The notes: generated by a model from the sequence alone, not told the origin. A stretch of 64,000 bases of DNA from Serratia entomophila (GCF_021462285.1 NZ_CP082787.1:3782001-3846000); one strand, 5' to 3'. Positions 1-16,676 are shown, numbered from the stretch's first letter. Program-made: numbers and translations.

Positions 1-438
1 AAATTCTCTGTCGCCCATGTCCAGCTACGTCGCTGGATTGCGGCCTATCAACATCATGGTGAGCCAGGGCTGCAACCCGGACGGCAACGACATTACACAC
101 CCGAATTTAAGCTCTCTGTCGTCGAGTTTGCCCTCTCCAATCCTTTTTCTTTAGCGGACGTTGCCGCACAATTTGATATCCCCTCATACACGACGCTGGA
201 ACACTGGGTTAAGCTCTATCAGGAGAATGGGGCCGAAGCCCTCAACCGGAACCAGCGTGGTCGCCGAATGTATCAGCATCCCAAAACACCCCATGCGGAT
301 AAGTCGCCAGATGAGTTGACCCCCGAAGAGATGCGGGAGGAAATCGAGTTTTTACGCGCTCAGAATGACTACATAAAAAAGCTGAGAGCCTTGATGCAGG
401 AAAACGATGCCCGGGCACGGCGGAAAGGGCAAAAATAG
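1..438 (+). CDS. IS3-family transposase OrfA, 5' truncated by window edge
   Basis: The frame is open from base 1 to a TAG at 436-438, giving 145 residues without the N-terminus. It contains a helix-turn-helix segment (LADVAAQFDIPSYTTLEHWV, about residues 51-70) typical of IS3-family OrfA, and a charged, probably coiled-coil tail (EEMREEIEFLRAQNDY) of the kind that forms the leucine zipper of IS150 and IS2 OrfA. OrfA binds the terminal repeats and, through -1 frameshifting at 375-381, supplies the N-terminus of the OrfAB transposase. No internal stop or frameshift is seen. Confidence 0.88.
   Translation, partial: KFSVAHVQLRRWIAAYQHHGEPGLQPGRQRHYTPEFKLSVVEFALSNPFSLADVAAQFDIPSYTTLEHWVKLYQENGAEALNRNQRGRRMYQHPKTPHADKSPDELTPEEMREEIEFLRAQNDYIKKLRALMQENDARARRKGQK
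375..381 (+). other. Programmed -1 frameshift signal A6G between orfA and orfB
   Basis: The heptamer A AAA AAG lies in the OrfA frame as ATA AAA AAG. Slipping back one base here enters a frame that stays open without a stop through 477 and on to the end of orfB. This is the classical IS3-family signal that makes the OrfAB fusion transposase. Any stimulatory hairpin downstream was not evaluated. Confidence 0.8.
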
Positions 439-476
439 TCACGGCATTAAGGCAAGAGCACCGTTTAGACAGGCTG

Positions 477-1277
477 TTGCATGCCGGTGGGCTGGCGCGC
501 AGCACGTACTATTATTGCTGTAAAGTCGGTCGAGTGCCGGATAAATACCGTGAGGCTAAACAACGAATAGCCGAAGTCTTTAACGTCCATAAAGGCCGTT
601 ACGGCTATCGTCGCATAACCTGCGTAATGCGAAAGGAAGGGTACGGTTTAAATCATAAAACCGTGCAAAAACTGATGACAGCGCTGCAGCTGAAGTCACC
701 GGTTCGCCGTAAAAAGTACCGCTCATACAAGGGGAATACAGGCAAGTTGGCACCCAATCTCCTGCAGCGTAATTTTACCGCTCAATGCCCCAATCAAAAG
801 TGGGTAACGGATGTAACGGAGTTCCGGGTTGGTGAGGATAAGCTGTATTTATCACCGGTGCTCGACTTGTACAACGGTGAAATCATCGCTTATGAAGTGG
901 CTCGCCGGGCAGAGTTTAGGCTGGTTAAAAGGATGTTGGACAAGGCGGTAAGCAGGATGAAGCCGGGTGAGCAGTTGCTGTTGCACAGTGACCAGGGTTG
1001 GCACTATCAGATGGCGGCTTATCAGCATGCGTTGCGGGTTAACGGGATAAAGCAGAGCATGTCTCGCAAGGGAAATTGCCTGGACAATGCCGTGATGGAG
1101 AACTTCTTCGGACATCTGAAAGCGGAGCTGTATTACTTGCAGCGTTTTGAGAGTGTGGAACACCTGGCGCAAGAGATAGACATTTACATTGATTACTACA
1201 ACTCTCATCGTATCAGGCAGAAACTGAAAGGCCTGAGTCCGGTGGAGTACCGAACTCAGGCCTCGAAGGCTGCGTGA
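477..1277 (+). CDS. IS3-family transposase OrfB, DDE integrase domain
   Basis: This is the catalytic half of an IS150-like transposase, 266 residues from the ATG at 477. It has the IS3 N-terminal region (STYYYCCK; HKGRYGYRRI) followed by an RNase H-like rve core. The DDE residues read as D112 (WVTDVTEF), D172 (LHSDQGWHYQ) and E208 (NAVMENFFGHLKAE). The frame is already open upstream of the ATG back to the slippery site at 375, and family-typical residues (TALRQEHRLDRLL) are encoded before 477. The functional product is therefore probably the OrfAB fusion rather than a protein starting here. The gene looks intact. Confidence 0.92.
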   Translation: MHAGGLARSTYYYCCKVGRVPDKYREAKQRIAEVFNVHKGRYGYRRITCVMRKEGYGLNHKTVQKLMTALQLKSPVRRKKYRSYKGNTGKLAPNLLQRNFTAQCPNQKWVTDVTEFRVGEDKLYLSPVLDLYNGEIIAYEVARRAEFRLVKRMLDKAVSRMKPGEQLLLHSDQGWHYQMAAYQHALRVNGIKQSMSRKGNCLDNAVMENFFGHLKAELYYLQRFESVEHLAQEIDIYIDYYNSHRIRQKLKGLSPVEYRTQASKAA

Positions 1278-1284
1278 ATTTACA

Positions 1285-1310
1285 CCGTCCAACTTCTGGG
1301 GTGCAGTTCA
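1285..1310 (-). repeat. Right terminal inverted repeat of the IS3-family element
   Basis: This sequence directly follows the orfB stop and ends the element. Read inward it starts TGAACTGCACCCCAGAAGTT and continues GGACGG, with the TG...CA ends usual for IS3. The partner repeat lies outside the window. Confidence 0.75.
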
Positions 1311-1349
1311 TTTCTTGCGCCCTCAGAAGTCACAGCCCTGCCTGGCCGC

Positions 1350-5240
<3,891 letters not shown>

Positions 5241-5313
5241 AATCAAAGTTCTCTCGTCTTCGAAGCAACTGACTTCAGCGCTTCATTGGGCGCAACAGGG
5301 GAAAACGCGCGCC

Positions 5314-5352
5314 ATTATAGAGAATCCGCGCCGCCGACGAAACCGTTTGCGT
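5314..5352 (-). promoter_or_regulatory. purL promoter with overlapping PurR operator
   Basis: On the minus strand a perfect -10 TATAAT lies at 5319-5314. A weak -35 (TTTCGT) lies 17 bp upstream, inside a 16-bp sequence ACGCAAACGGTTTCGT (5352-5337). This matches the PurR consensus ACGCAAACGTTTTCGT except at the centre. PurR with hypoxanthine or guanine would block RNA polymerase here, as known for purL in E. coli. Confidence 0.85.
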
Positions 5353-5518
5353 AGCTATTATTGATAAAAGCTGTTCGCGCCATCGAATTGTCATAACGTG
5401 TCAATAAAGTTGCACGCTGGCGTTTTGTTGCGCAAAATGCCCCGGCACTGGTGATTTAACCATAAGAAAAGACGAGGTTGTCATCGCCGGCGTACCTGTG
5501 CCACCACTGGATAACTAT

Positions 5519-6979
5519 TTGAAACGCCTTAAAATAAATTACATTCTAATCGGTGTTGTCACCCTGCTTCTGGCGCTCGCCCTGTGGCCCAACATTGCCT
5601 GGCGCAGCGGCCAGGGTGGGCAGCTCGAAGAGATAAAATCCCGCGGCGAACTGCGGATCAGCACCCTGAATTCGCCGCTCACCTATTTCACCACCAAACA
5701 GGGGCCCGGTGGGCTCGACTATGAGCTGGCGAAACGCTTCGCCAACTACCTGGGGGTGAAACTGGTGGTGATCCCTCATAAGAACATTAACGATCTGTTT
5801 GACGATCTGGACGATGACGCCGCCGATCTGCTGGCGGCGGGCCTGATCTACAATCAGGATCGCCTCAGCCGCGCGCGCACCGGCCCGGCCTATTACTCGG
5901 TTTCCCAGCAGCTGGTGTATCGCCTGGGCACCCCGCGGCCAAAAAGCTTTGCCGATATTAAAGGCAAGCTGGCGGTGGCCTCCGGCTCTGCGCACGTCAG
6001 CACGCTGAAACAGCTCAAGCAGGATAAGTTCCCGGATCTCGGTTGGGAAGCCTCCAGCGATCTCACCTCGAAGGAGCTGCTGGAACAGGTTGCCGACGGC
6101 AAGCTGGACTACACCCTGGGCGACTCGGTGACCATCGCCCTGCTGCAGCGCATCCACCCGCAGCTGGCGGTGGCGTTCGACGTGACCGATGAAGAACCGG
6201 TGACCTGGTACCTGAGACGCGGCAACGACGACAGCCTGTATGCGGCGATGCTGGACTTCTATAGCCAGATGGTGGACGACGGCACCCTGGCCCGGCTGGA
6301 AGAGAAATACCTCGGCCACGTCGGCAGCTTCGACTACGTGGATACCAAAACCTTCCTGTCGGCCATCGATGCGGTGCTGCCCAACTTCCGCCCGCTGTTT
6401 GAAAAATACGCCAGCGAGATCGACTGGAAGCTGCTGGCGGCCATCGCTTATCAGGAGTCGCACTGGAATCCGCAGGCCACCTCCCCCACCGGGGTGCGCG
6501 GCCTGATGATGCTGACCCGCGCCACCGCCGACGGCCTGGGCGTCAACGATCGTCTCGATCCGGAAGAGAGCATTCAGGGCGGCGCACTCTACCTGCAGCG
6601 CTTAATGGCCAAGGTGCCGGACAGCGTGCCGGAAGACGAACGCATCTGGTTCTCGCTGGCGGCTTACAACATGGGCTGGGGGCATATGCTGGACGCCCGC
6701 AGGCTGACCAAAATGCAAAAAGGCAATCCGGACAGCTGGGTGGACGTCAAACAGCGCCTGCCGATGCTCAGCCAGAAACGCTACTACCCGCAGCTGACCT
6801 ACGGCTACGCGCGCGGACGCGAAGCCTATAACTATGTGGAAAACATCCGCCGCTATCAGGTCAGTCTGGTCGGCTATCTGCAGGAAAAACAAAGGAAAGC
6901 GGCGCAGGAAGAGGCCGAGCGTGAGGCGTTGGGGAAAGGCTATCCGGCGGTGATGCCGGAACTGGCGCTTAATTACTGA
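5519..6979 (+). CDS. mltF: Membrane-bound lytic murein transglycosylase F
   Basis: MltF cleaves peptidoglycan glycan strands at the outer membrane to give 1,6-anhydro-muropeptides, which links it to the murQ/murP recycling genes nearby. The 486-residue product has a hydrophobic N-terminal anchor/signal (about 8-26), a periplasmic solute-binding-like domain (about 35-260) and a C-terminal SLT domain with catalytic Glu in YQESHW (about E313) and the AAYNMGWGH motif. I chose the TTG at 5519 because MKRLKINY aligns with E. coli MltF, which also starts with TTG. A GTG at 5498 would add seven residues and has no better ribosome site. It is convergent with tadA with no intervening base. Confidence 0.93.
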   Translation: MKRLKINYILIGVVTLLLALALWPNIAWRSGQGGQLEEIKSRGELRISTLNSPLTYFTTKQGPGGLDYELAKRFANYLGVKLVVIPHKNINDLFDDLDDDAADLLAAGLIYNQDRLSRARTGPAYYSVSQQLVYRLGTPRPKSFADIKGKLAVASGSAHVSTLKQLKQDKFPDLGWEASSDLTSKELLEQVADGKLDYTLGDSVTIALLQRIHPQLAVAFDVTDEEPVTWYLRRGNDDSLYAAMLDFYSQMVDDGTLARLEEKYLGHVGSFDYVDTKTFLSAIDAVLPNFRPLFEKYASEIDWKLLAAIAYQESHWNPQATSPTGVRGLMMLTRATADGLGVNDRLDPEESIQGGALYLQRLMAKVPDSVPEDERIWFSLAAYNMGWGHMLDARRLTKMQKGNPDSWVDVKQRLPMLSQKRYYPQLTYGYARGREAYNYVENIRRYQVSLVGYLQEKQRKAAQEEAEREALGKGYPAVMPELALNY

Positions 6980-7519
<540 letters not shown>

Positions 7520-7596
7520 TTATACACACTAGTCCTCTTTTGTCGCAGCCACTCGACTATACTGGCGCAAACCGGTGTGATTCAGGGAAAGGGAAC

Positions 7597-8664
7597 ATGA
7601 AGCTGAGTAAAAAGAACGCTGCGGTGGTGCGCAAAGCGCTGAACGGTTGGGTCGGGGAAGGCGCGCTGACGCCGCAACAGCAACAGCAGCTGTTGCAGCA
7701 CGTGGAAATCCAGCCTTTCGACTGGCGGCGGCTGGCGCGCTATGCGTTTCTGGCCGCGCTGGCTTCGCTGGTCATCGCCATCACCAGCCTGTTCGCCGAC
7801 AGCGGCCTGTTAGCCTGGTTAAGCGAGCTGTTCCGCTTCGATGCGCCGGCGCGCATGGTGATTGCCGGCGTGCTGGCGGCGCTGGCCTACGCCTGGGCGC
7901 TGCGCCGCCGCCGCCGGCACCCTGAGAAACGCTACGGCAATGAGGCGGCGCTGTTTATCGCGGTGCTGCTCACCGCCTGCGCCCTGTGGCAAATGGGCGT
8001 ATGGCTGGATAACGGCAGCGGCCGGGTTTCCGTACTGTTGGTCTTCGCTGCGCTGCTGTACGGCCTGATCGGCTGGTTCGGCAAGTCCGGGCTGGTATGG
8101 TGGTTTGCATTGCTGTCGCTCGGCAACGCCTTCGGCGCGGAAACCGGCTATCTGTCCGGCTGGGGCGCCTACTGGCTCGGCATGAGCTACCCGATCCGCT
8201 TTATCGCCTTCGGCGTGGTCCTGATCGCCGCCGCGCTGCTGCTGCAACCGGTATTGGCCCGGCGCGGGCTGGACAGGGTTTCGCTGGCGATGGGGCTGCT
8301 GTATCTGTTTATCGCCCTGTGGCTGTTGTCGATCTTCGGCAACTACGGCGATCTCGACGGCTGGTACCAGGTGCGGCAAATCGAGCTGTTCCACTGGAGC
8401 CTGCTGTTCGGCATCGTCGCCGCAGCCGCCATCTGGCTGGGGTTGAAGCGCGACGACGCCATGCTGCGCGGATTCGGCCTGACCTTCCTCGCCATCAACC
8501 TTTATACCCGGCTGTTCGAATTCTTCTGGGACAGCATGCCGAAGGCGATTTTCTTCGTGCTGCTCGGCCTGAGCCTGTGGGCGTTGGGGCATTACGCCGA
8601 AAAGATATGGCAGCTGGGGCGCGGGCCGCACGACGTTACCGATGACCGGAGCGAAGGCCGCTAA
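7597..8664 (+). CDS. DUF2157 multi-pass membrane protein
   Basis: This is a 355-residue membrane protein. A soluble N-terminal segment of about 45 residues (LNGWVGEGALTPQQQQQLLQ) resembles the DUF2157 N-terminus, and about ten hydrophobic helices follow, separated by short Arg-rich loops (ALRRRRRHPEKRYG). The function is unknown. The ATG at 7597 follows AGGGAAAGGG at the right distance; an upstream in-frame ATG at 7447 lies inside tadA and is unlikely. It is divergent from tadA and followed by a clear hairpin terminator. A TATACT element at 7557-7562 could be its -10, but no good -35 is seen. Confidence 0.75.
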   Translation: MKLSKKNAAVVRKALNGWVGEGALTPQQQQQLLQHVEIQPFDWRRLARYAFLAALASLVIAITSLFADSGLLAWLSELFRFDAPARMVIAGVLAALAYAWALRRRRRHPEKRYGNEAALFIAVLLTACALWQMGVWLDNGSGRVSVLLVFAALLYGLIGWFGKSGLVWWFALLSLGNAFGAETGYLSGWGAYWLGMSYPIRFIAFGVVLIAAALLLQPVLARRGLDRVSLAMGLLYLFIALWLLSIFGNYGDLDGWYQVRQIELFHWSLLFGIVAAAAIWLGLKRDDAMLRGFGLTFLAINLYTRLFEFFWDSMPKAIFFVLLGLSLWALGHYAEKIWQLGRGPHDVTDDRSEGR

Positions 8665-8674
8665 AGACAACGAA

Positions 8675-8700
8675 GGGCGGATAGTCCGCCGCTGTTTTTA
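8675..8700 (+). terminator. Rho-independent terminator after the DUF2157 gene
   Basis: GGCGGA-TAG-TCCGCC forms a 6-bp GC-rich stem (8676-8690) followed by gctgttttta. The T run overlaps the stop codon of the convergent pgpC gene. Confidence 0.75.
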
Positions 8701-9336
8701 TTCCAACTGCTGCAGCTCACCCTGCTTGCTGACCCGCCAGCGATGCTCGCAGAAGAACAGCAGCGGGTTATCCTGCTTGCTGTCGCTGTAGCCGCTGTAC
8801 AGTTGCAGCGGCGTGCCCAGACGCTGCTCCAGCTGCGTCACCTTTTGTTCGCCCAGGCAACGCATCGTCAGCACCCAACCGCCGTAGCGGCGCGCAATGC
8901 GGCTGCCGACCAGCCGCACCCGCGGCAAAAACGCCGAATCCTGATAGACCTGCTCAACCAGCCGCTCCGGCGAACCGGTGATCAGCCACACCTGCGCATC
9001 ATGCGTATCGAGGTACTGCCGCAGGCGCATTTGCACCACCGGGAACGCCGTCACCTTTTGGCGAAAATAGTCGACGAACCGCGCTTCAAGCGCCCTGAGC
9101 CGCGCCTCCGACCGGCCGAAGGTCATCGCCCACAGCAATAGGCTCATCGGCCAGCGCGCCGCGCGCCCCATCAACAGCAATCCCAGACCCACCACCGGCA
9201 GCACCGGCGCCACCAGCAGCAGGTTCAACGGCAGATGGCGCAGCAAGAAACGCAAGAAGCTGCCAAACATGTCCTCCTGATGCAGCGTGCCGTCCAGATC
9301 AAAGAACACCACGCGGCGGCTCGGCTTGTCGCTCAA
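8698..9336 (-). CDS. pgpC: Phosphatidylglycerophosphatase C, HAD-family membrane phosphatase
   Basis: The 212-residue product matches E. coli PgpC (YfhB), which dephosphorylates phosphatidylglycerol phosphate at the inner membrane. HAD motif I is FFDLDGTLH (D12, D14), motif II is LITGSPERLV (about residue 120), and a GYSDSKQDNPLL segment near the C-terminus supplies the acidic motif. A hydrophobic helix pair lies at about 33-58. It follows tadA in E. coli too; here the DUF2157 gene is inserted between them. It starts close to the murP stop (2-bp gap), so it may be co-transcribed with murQP. Confidence 0.87.
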   Translation of the reverse strand: MSDKPSRRVVFFDLDGTLHQEDMFGSFLRFLLRHLPLNLLLVAPVLPVVGLGLLLMGRAARWPMSLLLWAMTFGRSEARLRALEARFVDYFRQKVTAFPVVQMRLRQYLDTHDAQVWLITGSPERLVEQVYQDSAFLPRVRLVGSRIARRYGGWVLTMRCLGEQKVTQLEQRLGTPLQLYSGYSDSKQDNPLLFFCEHRWRVSKQGELQQLE

Positions 9337-9338
9337 AA

Positions 9339-10703
9339 CTACTCCTCAGGATCGTTGAATCCCATTATCCAGGTGAATATAAATCCGGCGATGATGGTAA
9401 TCAGCATCCCCGCCAGATACAACATCACCTTACCTGAGACAATGGTTAACGCCAAAGGCAAACCCGAGATGCCGAAGGTAATGACCGTCGCCACCTTCCA
9501 GTAGCTGATCAACGCACCGCCCACCGCACCGCCGAGGCAGGCGCCGATAAAGGGCTTGCCCAGCGGCAGCGTCACCCCGAAGATCAACGGCTCGCCGATG
9601 CCGAGAATGCCGACCGGCAGCGCGCCCTTGATCACCTTTTTCAGCCGCGCGTTGCGGGTTTTCATCAGCACCGCCAGCGCGGCGCCCACCTGGCCGACAC
9701 CGGCCATCGCCAGGATCGGCAACAGCGGGTTGGAACCGTGCGCCTGCACCAACTCCACGTGGATCGGCACCAGCCCCTGATGCAACCCCGACAGCACCAG
9801 CGGCAGGAACAGCCCGGACAGCACCGCCCCCACCAGCAAGCCGCCCTTGTCGATCGCCAAATTGGCGCCGTGGGCGATGGCGTCGGAGATATAGCCACCC
9901 AGCGGCTGCAGGATCAGGATCGCCAGCGAGGCGGTCACCAGCGTGGTCAGCAACGGGTTGAGTATCAGTTCAATCGATTCCGGCAGCAGCTTGCGCAGGC
10001 GTTTCTCCACCCAGCACATCAGCGCCACCACCAGCAGCACCGCAATCACCCCGCCGCGCCCCGGTTGCAGCGCCTCGCCAAACAGGCTGATCTGCGCCAG
10101 CGCCGGGCTGGAGAGAATGCCGGCCATCACCCCGCCCATCGCCTGGGAGCCGCCGAACACCCGCGCGGCGTTGACCCCGACCAGAATATTCATGATGGCG
10201 AACACCGCGCTGCCGAAAATCGCCAGCAGCCCCAGCAGGTTGGGGTAGTTCAGCGCCAGATCGCCGGCGATGTCCGGCCGTTTCAGCAGGTTGATGATAC
10301 CGGTGATCAGCCCCGAGGCTATAAACGCCGGGATCAGCGGAATAAAAATGTCGGCCAGTTTTTTCAGCGCGCCGCTCATCGGCGCGGCGTATTTCTGCTT
10401 GGCCTGCGCCTTGGTGCCGGCGATGTCACCCACGGCAACGGCCGGTGCGGCGCCGTTGAACAACTCCCGCATGGCGTCCACCACTTTGGCGGCGGCGCCC
10501 GGGCCGACGATAAACTGATGCTGTTCGCCCTGTTTGATATAACCCTTCACGCCGGGCAGCTGTTTGAGCGCCGCCAGGTCGAGACGCTGCTCGTCGCTGA
10601 CCTCGACGCGCACCCGCGTCATGCAGTTTTCCAGTTTGAGGATGTTCCCCTCGCCGCCCACGCCCGCTAAAATTTGTGTCGCCAGTGCCGTTGTCTTATC
10701 CAT
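9339..10703 (-). CDS. murP: PTS N-acetylmuramic acid-specific EIIBC component
   Basis: MurP imports and phosphorylates N-acetylmuramic acid, delivering MurNAc 6-phosphate to MurQ. The 454-residue product has an EIIB domain at residues 1-85 with phospho-Cys27 in the ENCMTRVRV motif, a linker, and an EIIC domain of about ten helices with the conserved GIGEPLIFGVTLPLGKPF segment. There is no EIIA domain, as in E. coli MurP, which uses EIIA-Glc (Crr). The ATG at 10703 has GGAG six bases upstream; an earlier TTG at 10715 is less likely. It lies 19 bp after murQ in one operon, under the twin operator between murQ and murR. Confidence 0.95.
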   Translation of the reverse strand: MDKTTALATQILAGVGGEGNILKLENCMTRVRVEVSDEQRLDLAALKQLPGVKGYIKQGEQHQFIVGPGAAAKVVDAMRELFNGAAPAVAVGDIAGTKAQAKQKYAAPMSGALKKLADIFIPLIPAFIASGLITGIINLLKRPDIAGDLALNYPNLLGLLAIFGSAVFAIMNILVGVNAARVFGGSQAMGGVMAGILSSPALAQISLFGEALQPGRGGVIAVLLVVALMCWVEKRLRKLLPESIELILNPLLTTLVTASLAILILQPLGGYISDAIAHGANLAIDKGGLLVGAVLSGLFLPLVLSGLHQGLVPIHVELVQAHGSNPLLPILAMAGVGQVGAALAVLMKTRNARLKKVIKGALPVGILGIGEPLIFGVTLPLGKPFIGACLGGAVGGALISYWKVATVITFGISGLPLALTIVSGKVMLYLAGMLITIIAGFIFTWIMGFNDPEE

Positions 10704-10722
10704 CGCCCGCTCCAAAAGTGGA

Positions 10723-11616
10723 TTAACGCGTTAACGCCGCACGCAAATAGCCGTTATGCCGCTGCAGCCGCTGCGCGGCTTCTTCGGCGCTGACGCCGGC
10801 CAGGATCATCAGGATCGCCGGTTTGACCTCAAAATCGGTCTGGGCCAGCGCCGCCTCGGCCTGGCTGCGCTGCGCGCCGGTGGCCTCCACCACGATGCGG
10901 CAGGCGCGGTCCACCAGCTTCACGTTGGTGGCCTTCACGTCCACCATCAGGTTCTGGTAAACCTTGCCGAGCTTAACCATCGCCCCGGTCGACAGCATGT
11001 TCAACACCAGCTTCTGCGCGGTGCCGGACTTCAGGCGCGTCGAGCCGGTCAGGGCCTCAGGGCCAACCACCGGAGAGATCGCCACCTGCGCCTCATGGGC
11101 GATCGGCGAATCGGGGTTGCAGGAGATTGCCGCCGTTGGGCACCCCAATTGGCGGGCGTAACGCAGCGCGCCGATCACGTAAGGCGTGCGGCCCGAAGCC
11201 GCCAGCCCCACCACCATATCGGTGGCGGTCAGGTTCAGCGCCTGCAGATCGGCGGCGCCCAGCGCGGCGTCATCCTCGGCGCCTTCGACCGCTTTCAGCA
11301 GCGCACCCGGGCCACCGGCGATCAGCCCCACCACTACGCCATGCGGCACGCCGAAGGTCGGCGGGCATTCAGACGCATCCAGCACGCCGAGGCGCCCGCT
11401 GGTGCCGGCACCCAGATAGATCAAACGCCCGCCGGCCTTCAATGCCGCGGCGGCAAGGTCGATAGCCTGGGCGATTTCCGGCAGCACCTTTTCTATCGCT
11501 TCCGGCACCTTGCGGTCTTCCTGGTTAAAGCAGCGGACCATCTCCAGCGTCGACATTTGGTCTAATTCCATCGTGGCCGGATTGCGGGTTTCAGATACCA
11601 GTGCGCCTAAGTTCAT
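10723..11616 (-). CDS. murQ: N-acetylmuramic acid 6-phosphate etherase
   Basis: MurQ cleaves the D-lactyl ether of MurNAc 6-phosphate to give GlcNAc 6-phosphate, feeding recycled cell wall into amino-sugar metabolism. The 297-residue product has a SIS domain with the signature [20 protein letters not shown] (about 68-87) and a C-terminal helical tail ([15 protein letters not shown]). The length is as in E. coli. It is the first gene of the murQ-murP operon and divergent from murR; two 15-bp palindromes lie directly upstream. Confidence 0.97.
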   Translation of the reverse strand: MNLGALVSETRNPATMELDQMSTLEMVRCFNQEDRKVPEAIEKVLPEIAQAIDLAAAALKAGGRLIYLGAGTSGRLGVLDASECPPTFGVPHGVVVGLIAGGPGALLKAVEGAEDDAALGAADLQALNLTATDMVVGLAASGRTPYVIGALRYARQLGCPTAAISCNPDSPIAHEAQVAISPVVGPEALTGSTRLKSGTAQKLVLNMLSTGAMVKLGKVYQNLMVDVKATNVKLVDRACRIVVEATGAQRSQAEAALAQTDFEVKPAILMILAGVSAEEAAQRLQRHNGYLRAALTR

Positions 11617-11627
11617 TTTCTCACCTT

Positions 11628-11675
11628 TGAATTTTTAATTCACAACATGAAATCATTATCTGAATATTTTATTCA
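11628..11675. promoter_or_regulatory. Twin palindromic operators between murQ and murR
   Basis: There are two perfect 15-bp inverted repeats of the same form, TGAATTTTTAATTCA (11628-11642) and TGAATATTTTATTCA (11661-11675). They share TGAATW-TTT-WATTCA and their centres are 33 bp apart, about three helical turns. In E. coli MurR binds two adjacent inverted repeats in the same spacer to repress murQP and itself, so these are the likely MurR sites. The assignment is by position and symmetry only. Confidence 0.75.
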
Positions 11676-11783
11676 ACAAAGCGAGCACTATTTGCTACTT
11701 TAAAGGCGAGCTCACAAAAATTTTCACTGCGCGTTTTCTCCACCGGCGTGGCAGAATGACCGCTGGTTTCCAGGGAAAGATCA

Positions 11784-12946
<1,163 letters not shown>

Positions 12947-12965
12947 CGGCTGCGGCAGGATCAAT

Positions 12966-12995
12966 AAGGGCGCCCTGAGGCGCCCTTGGCTTTTT
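12966..12995 (+). terminator. Terminator between yfhL and the convergent acpS
   Basis: GGGCGCC-CTGA-GGCGCCC (12968-12985) is a perfect 7-bp GC stem with a 4-nt loop, followed on the plus strand by ttggcttttt. It ends yfhL transcription; on the minus strand the T tract is poor. Confidence 0.8.
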
Positions 12996-13375
12996 CAGCT
13001 TTCGATAATCACCGTCGCACAGGCGTAGCGGCGCTCATCGGCCAATGAAACGTGGATCGCCGTCACCCCCATCTCCTGCGCCAGCTCGGCGGCGCGATCG
13101 TGCAGGCGGATATTCGGCTTGCCCAAGCCGTCGTTGAACACCTCGAACTGGTTGAACGCCAGACCGTTGCGAATGCCGGTGCCAAACGCCTTGGCGGCCG
13201 CTTCCTTGACCGCGAAACGCTTGGCGAGAAAACGTATCGGCTGCTGATGCTGCCGATACAGTTCCCATTCAGCGGCGCTCAGCACCCGGCGCGCCAGACG
13301 ATCGCCACTGCGCTCCACCACCGCTTCGATACGCGCCATCTCGACGATGTCGGTACCCAGGCCAAGCACCGCCAT
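12995..13375 (-). CDS. acpS: Holo-[acyl-carrier-protein] synthase
   Basis: AcpS transfers 4'-phosphopantetheine from CoA to a serine of ACP, activating fatty-acid synthesis. The 126-residue product (same length as E. coli) shows the family motifs [13 protein letters not shown] at the start, with Mg-binding D8, and [14 protein letters not shown] (about 54-67). It overlaps the pdxJ stop by one base (TAATG), so it is translationally coupled at the end of the rnc-era-recO-pdxJ-acpS order. Confidence 0.97.
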   Translation of the reverse strand: MAVLGLGTDIVEMARIEAVVERSGDRLARRVLSAAEWELYRQHQQPIRFLAKRFAVKEAAAKAFGTGIRNGLAFNQFEVFNDGLGKPNIRLHDRAAELAQEMGVTAIHVSLADERRYACATVIIES

Positions 13376-14106
13376 TAACGGCGCGCTTCCCGCATCAACA
13401 GCTTCATGTCGCTGACCGCCGCCGGCAGACCGCTCATCACCGCCTGGCCGATAATTGCGTGGCCGATATTCAGCTCGTGCATTTCCGGCAGTGCGGCGAT
13501 CGGCTGCACGTTGTGGTAAGTCAAACCGTGGCCGGCGTTGACCTTCAGGCCTTTTTGCGCCGCATAAGCAGCGGCCGCCGCGATGCGATGCAGTTCGGCT
13601 TTCACCGCCAGCTCGCCTTCGGCCTCGGCGTAGGCGCCGGTATGGATTTCGATATAGGGCGCGCCAACCGCCACCGCCGCGTCAATCTGCCGATGATCCG
13701 GATCGATAAACAGCGACACCAAAATGCCCGCCTGCGCCAGGCGCTCAACCGCCACGCTCATTTTGTCCAGTTGGCCGGCGACGTCCAGACCGCCCTCGGT
13801 GGTCACTTCTTCACGCTTTTCCGGCACCAGGCAGCAAAAATGTGGTTTCAGCTCGATGGCGATATCCAGCATTTCGTCGGTTACCGCCATCTCCAGATTC
13901 ATTCGCGTCTGGATGGTCTGGCGCAGGATGCGCACGTCGCGATCGGTGATATGACGGCGATCCTCGCGCAAGTGCACGGTAATGCCATCGGCCCCCGCCT
14001 GCTCGGCAATGAATGCCGCCTGAACCGGATCCGGATATTGGGTTCCGCGCGCGTTACGTAACGTGGCGATATGATCGATATTGACGCCCAGCAGCAAATC
14101 AGCCAT
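13375..14106 (-). CDS. pdxJ: Pyridoxine 5'-phosphate synthase
   Basis: PdxJ condenses 3-amino-2-oxopropyl phosphate with deoxyxylulose 5-phosphate to give pyridoxine 5'-phosphate. The 243-residue TIM barrel equals the E. coli length and has [16 protein letters not shown] at the N-terminus, [23 protein letters not shown] and [11 protein letters not shown] start at the ATG at 14106 (MADLLLG); a GTG one codon upstream is the alternative. A 71-bp spacer separates it from recO, and it is coupled to acpS. Confidence 0.97.
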   Translation of the reverse strand: MADLLLGVNIDHIATLRNARGTQYPDPVQAAFIAEQAGADGITVHLREDRRHITDRDVRILRQTIQTRMNLEMAVTDEMLDIAIELKPHFCCLVPEKREEVTTEGGLDVAGQLDKMSVAVERLAQAGILVSLFIDPDHRQIDAAVAVGAPYIEIHTGAYAEAEGELAVKAELHRIAAAAAYAAQKGLKVNAGHGLTYHNVQPIAALPEMHELNIGHAIIGQAVMSGLPAAVSDMKLLMREARR

Positions 14107-14177
14107 CACAACCTCTAAAAACGATTTTCAGTGTCAGCAGTTTACACGCGGGCGCAAAGCGGCAAAAGGGGAAAAGG

Positions 14178-14909
14178 TCAGGCGTCGTCGACCGGCGTAT
14201 TGGGCTGTTTGCGCACAAACTGACGAAACAGCTCGCGGCTCTTCAGCGGTTTGCCGCCGAGATAGGGTTTCAACGCCATGCGGGTGAAGCGTTTGGCGGC
14301 GCGCAGCGTATCGGTATCAGGGAACTGGCGTTCCGCCAGCGCGCGCAATTCGCGGCCGGTAAAGCTGTAGTGATCCACCACCAAGCTGGCGATAAAGCCC
14401 TTTTCCTCACGGTAGCGGTAGGTCATGCCGTCATCTACCGGCTGGCCGCTGCCCGCACAGTGCAGAAAATCCAGGCCGTAGCCAAGGTGGTTGAGCAGGG
14501 CCAACTCAAACTGACGCAGCGCATGCTCCGGCGAACTGTCTTCCGCCGCCAGCGCCTGCAGGCATTGCAGATAGTCGAAGAACAGCACCGAATAGTTGGT
14601 TTCTTGTTCCAGCACCCGCGCCAACAGCTCGTTCACATACAGGCCGCTGTAGAGCATCATGCCGCTGAGGGGTAAACCGAGGGAGACCGCTTCGGCGTTA
14701 CGCAGCGTTTTCACTTCGCCACGGCCGCCCCAGCGCACCAGCAGAGGGGTAAAGGGCTGCAGGCAGCCCTTTAGATTGGAACGGCGGCTGCGCGCGCCTT
14801 TAGCCAGCAAACGCACCCGCCCATGGCCTTCGGTAAACAGATCCAGCATCAGGCTGGTTTCACTGTACGGTCGCCCGTGCAGGACGAAGGCGCGCTCCCA
14901 GCCATCCAT
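14178..14909 (-). CDS. recO: DNA repair protein RecO
   Basis: RecO binds and anneals single-stranded DNA and, with RecR, loads RecA onto SSB-coated gaps. The 243-residue product has the N-terminal OB fold ([24 protein letters not shown]), a helical middle with [15 protein letters not shown] and the C-terminal segment [12 protein letters not shown]. As in other enterobacteria it shows no complete four-cysteine zinc site. It starts 8 bp after the era stop. Confidence 0.96.
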   Translation of the reverse strand: MDGWERAFVLHGRPYSETSLMLDLFTEGHGRVRLLAKGARSRRSNLKGCLQPFTPLLVRWGGRGEVKTLRNAEAVSLGLPLSGMMLYSGLYVNELLARVLEQETNYSVLFFDYLQCLQALAAEDSSPEHALRQFELALLNHLGYGLDFLHCAGSGQPVDDGMTYRYREEKGFIASLVVDHYSFTGRELRALAERQFPDTDTLRAAKRFTRMALKPYLGGKPLKSRELFRQFVRKQPNTPVDDA

Positions 14910-14917
14910 CGGAGCGT

Positions 14918-16625
<1,708 letters not shown>

Positions 16626-16676
16626 TCGCTCGAGAAGGTATTCTACAACGAGTGGAAACATAATGCTGCGTTTATA

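Larger units (their letters stand above)
1..1310 (+). mobile_element. IS3-family (IS150-like) insertion sequence, left end outside window
   Basis: Two overlapping frames of an IS3-type transposase run from the window edge, and the element ends in a 26-bp terminal inverted repeat finishing in CA at 1310. Read from the outside in, that end begins TGAACTGCACCCCAGAAGTT, which resembles the IS150 terminal repeat. The left end lies before position 1, so length and target duplication cannot be measured; the first bases after the element are ttt. It sits 39 bp beyond the stop of purL. In E. coli this side of purL holds glmY and glrK, so the element probably lies in that spacer (inference). Confidence 0.9.
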
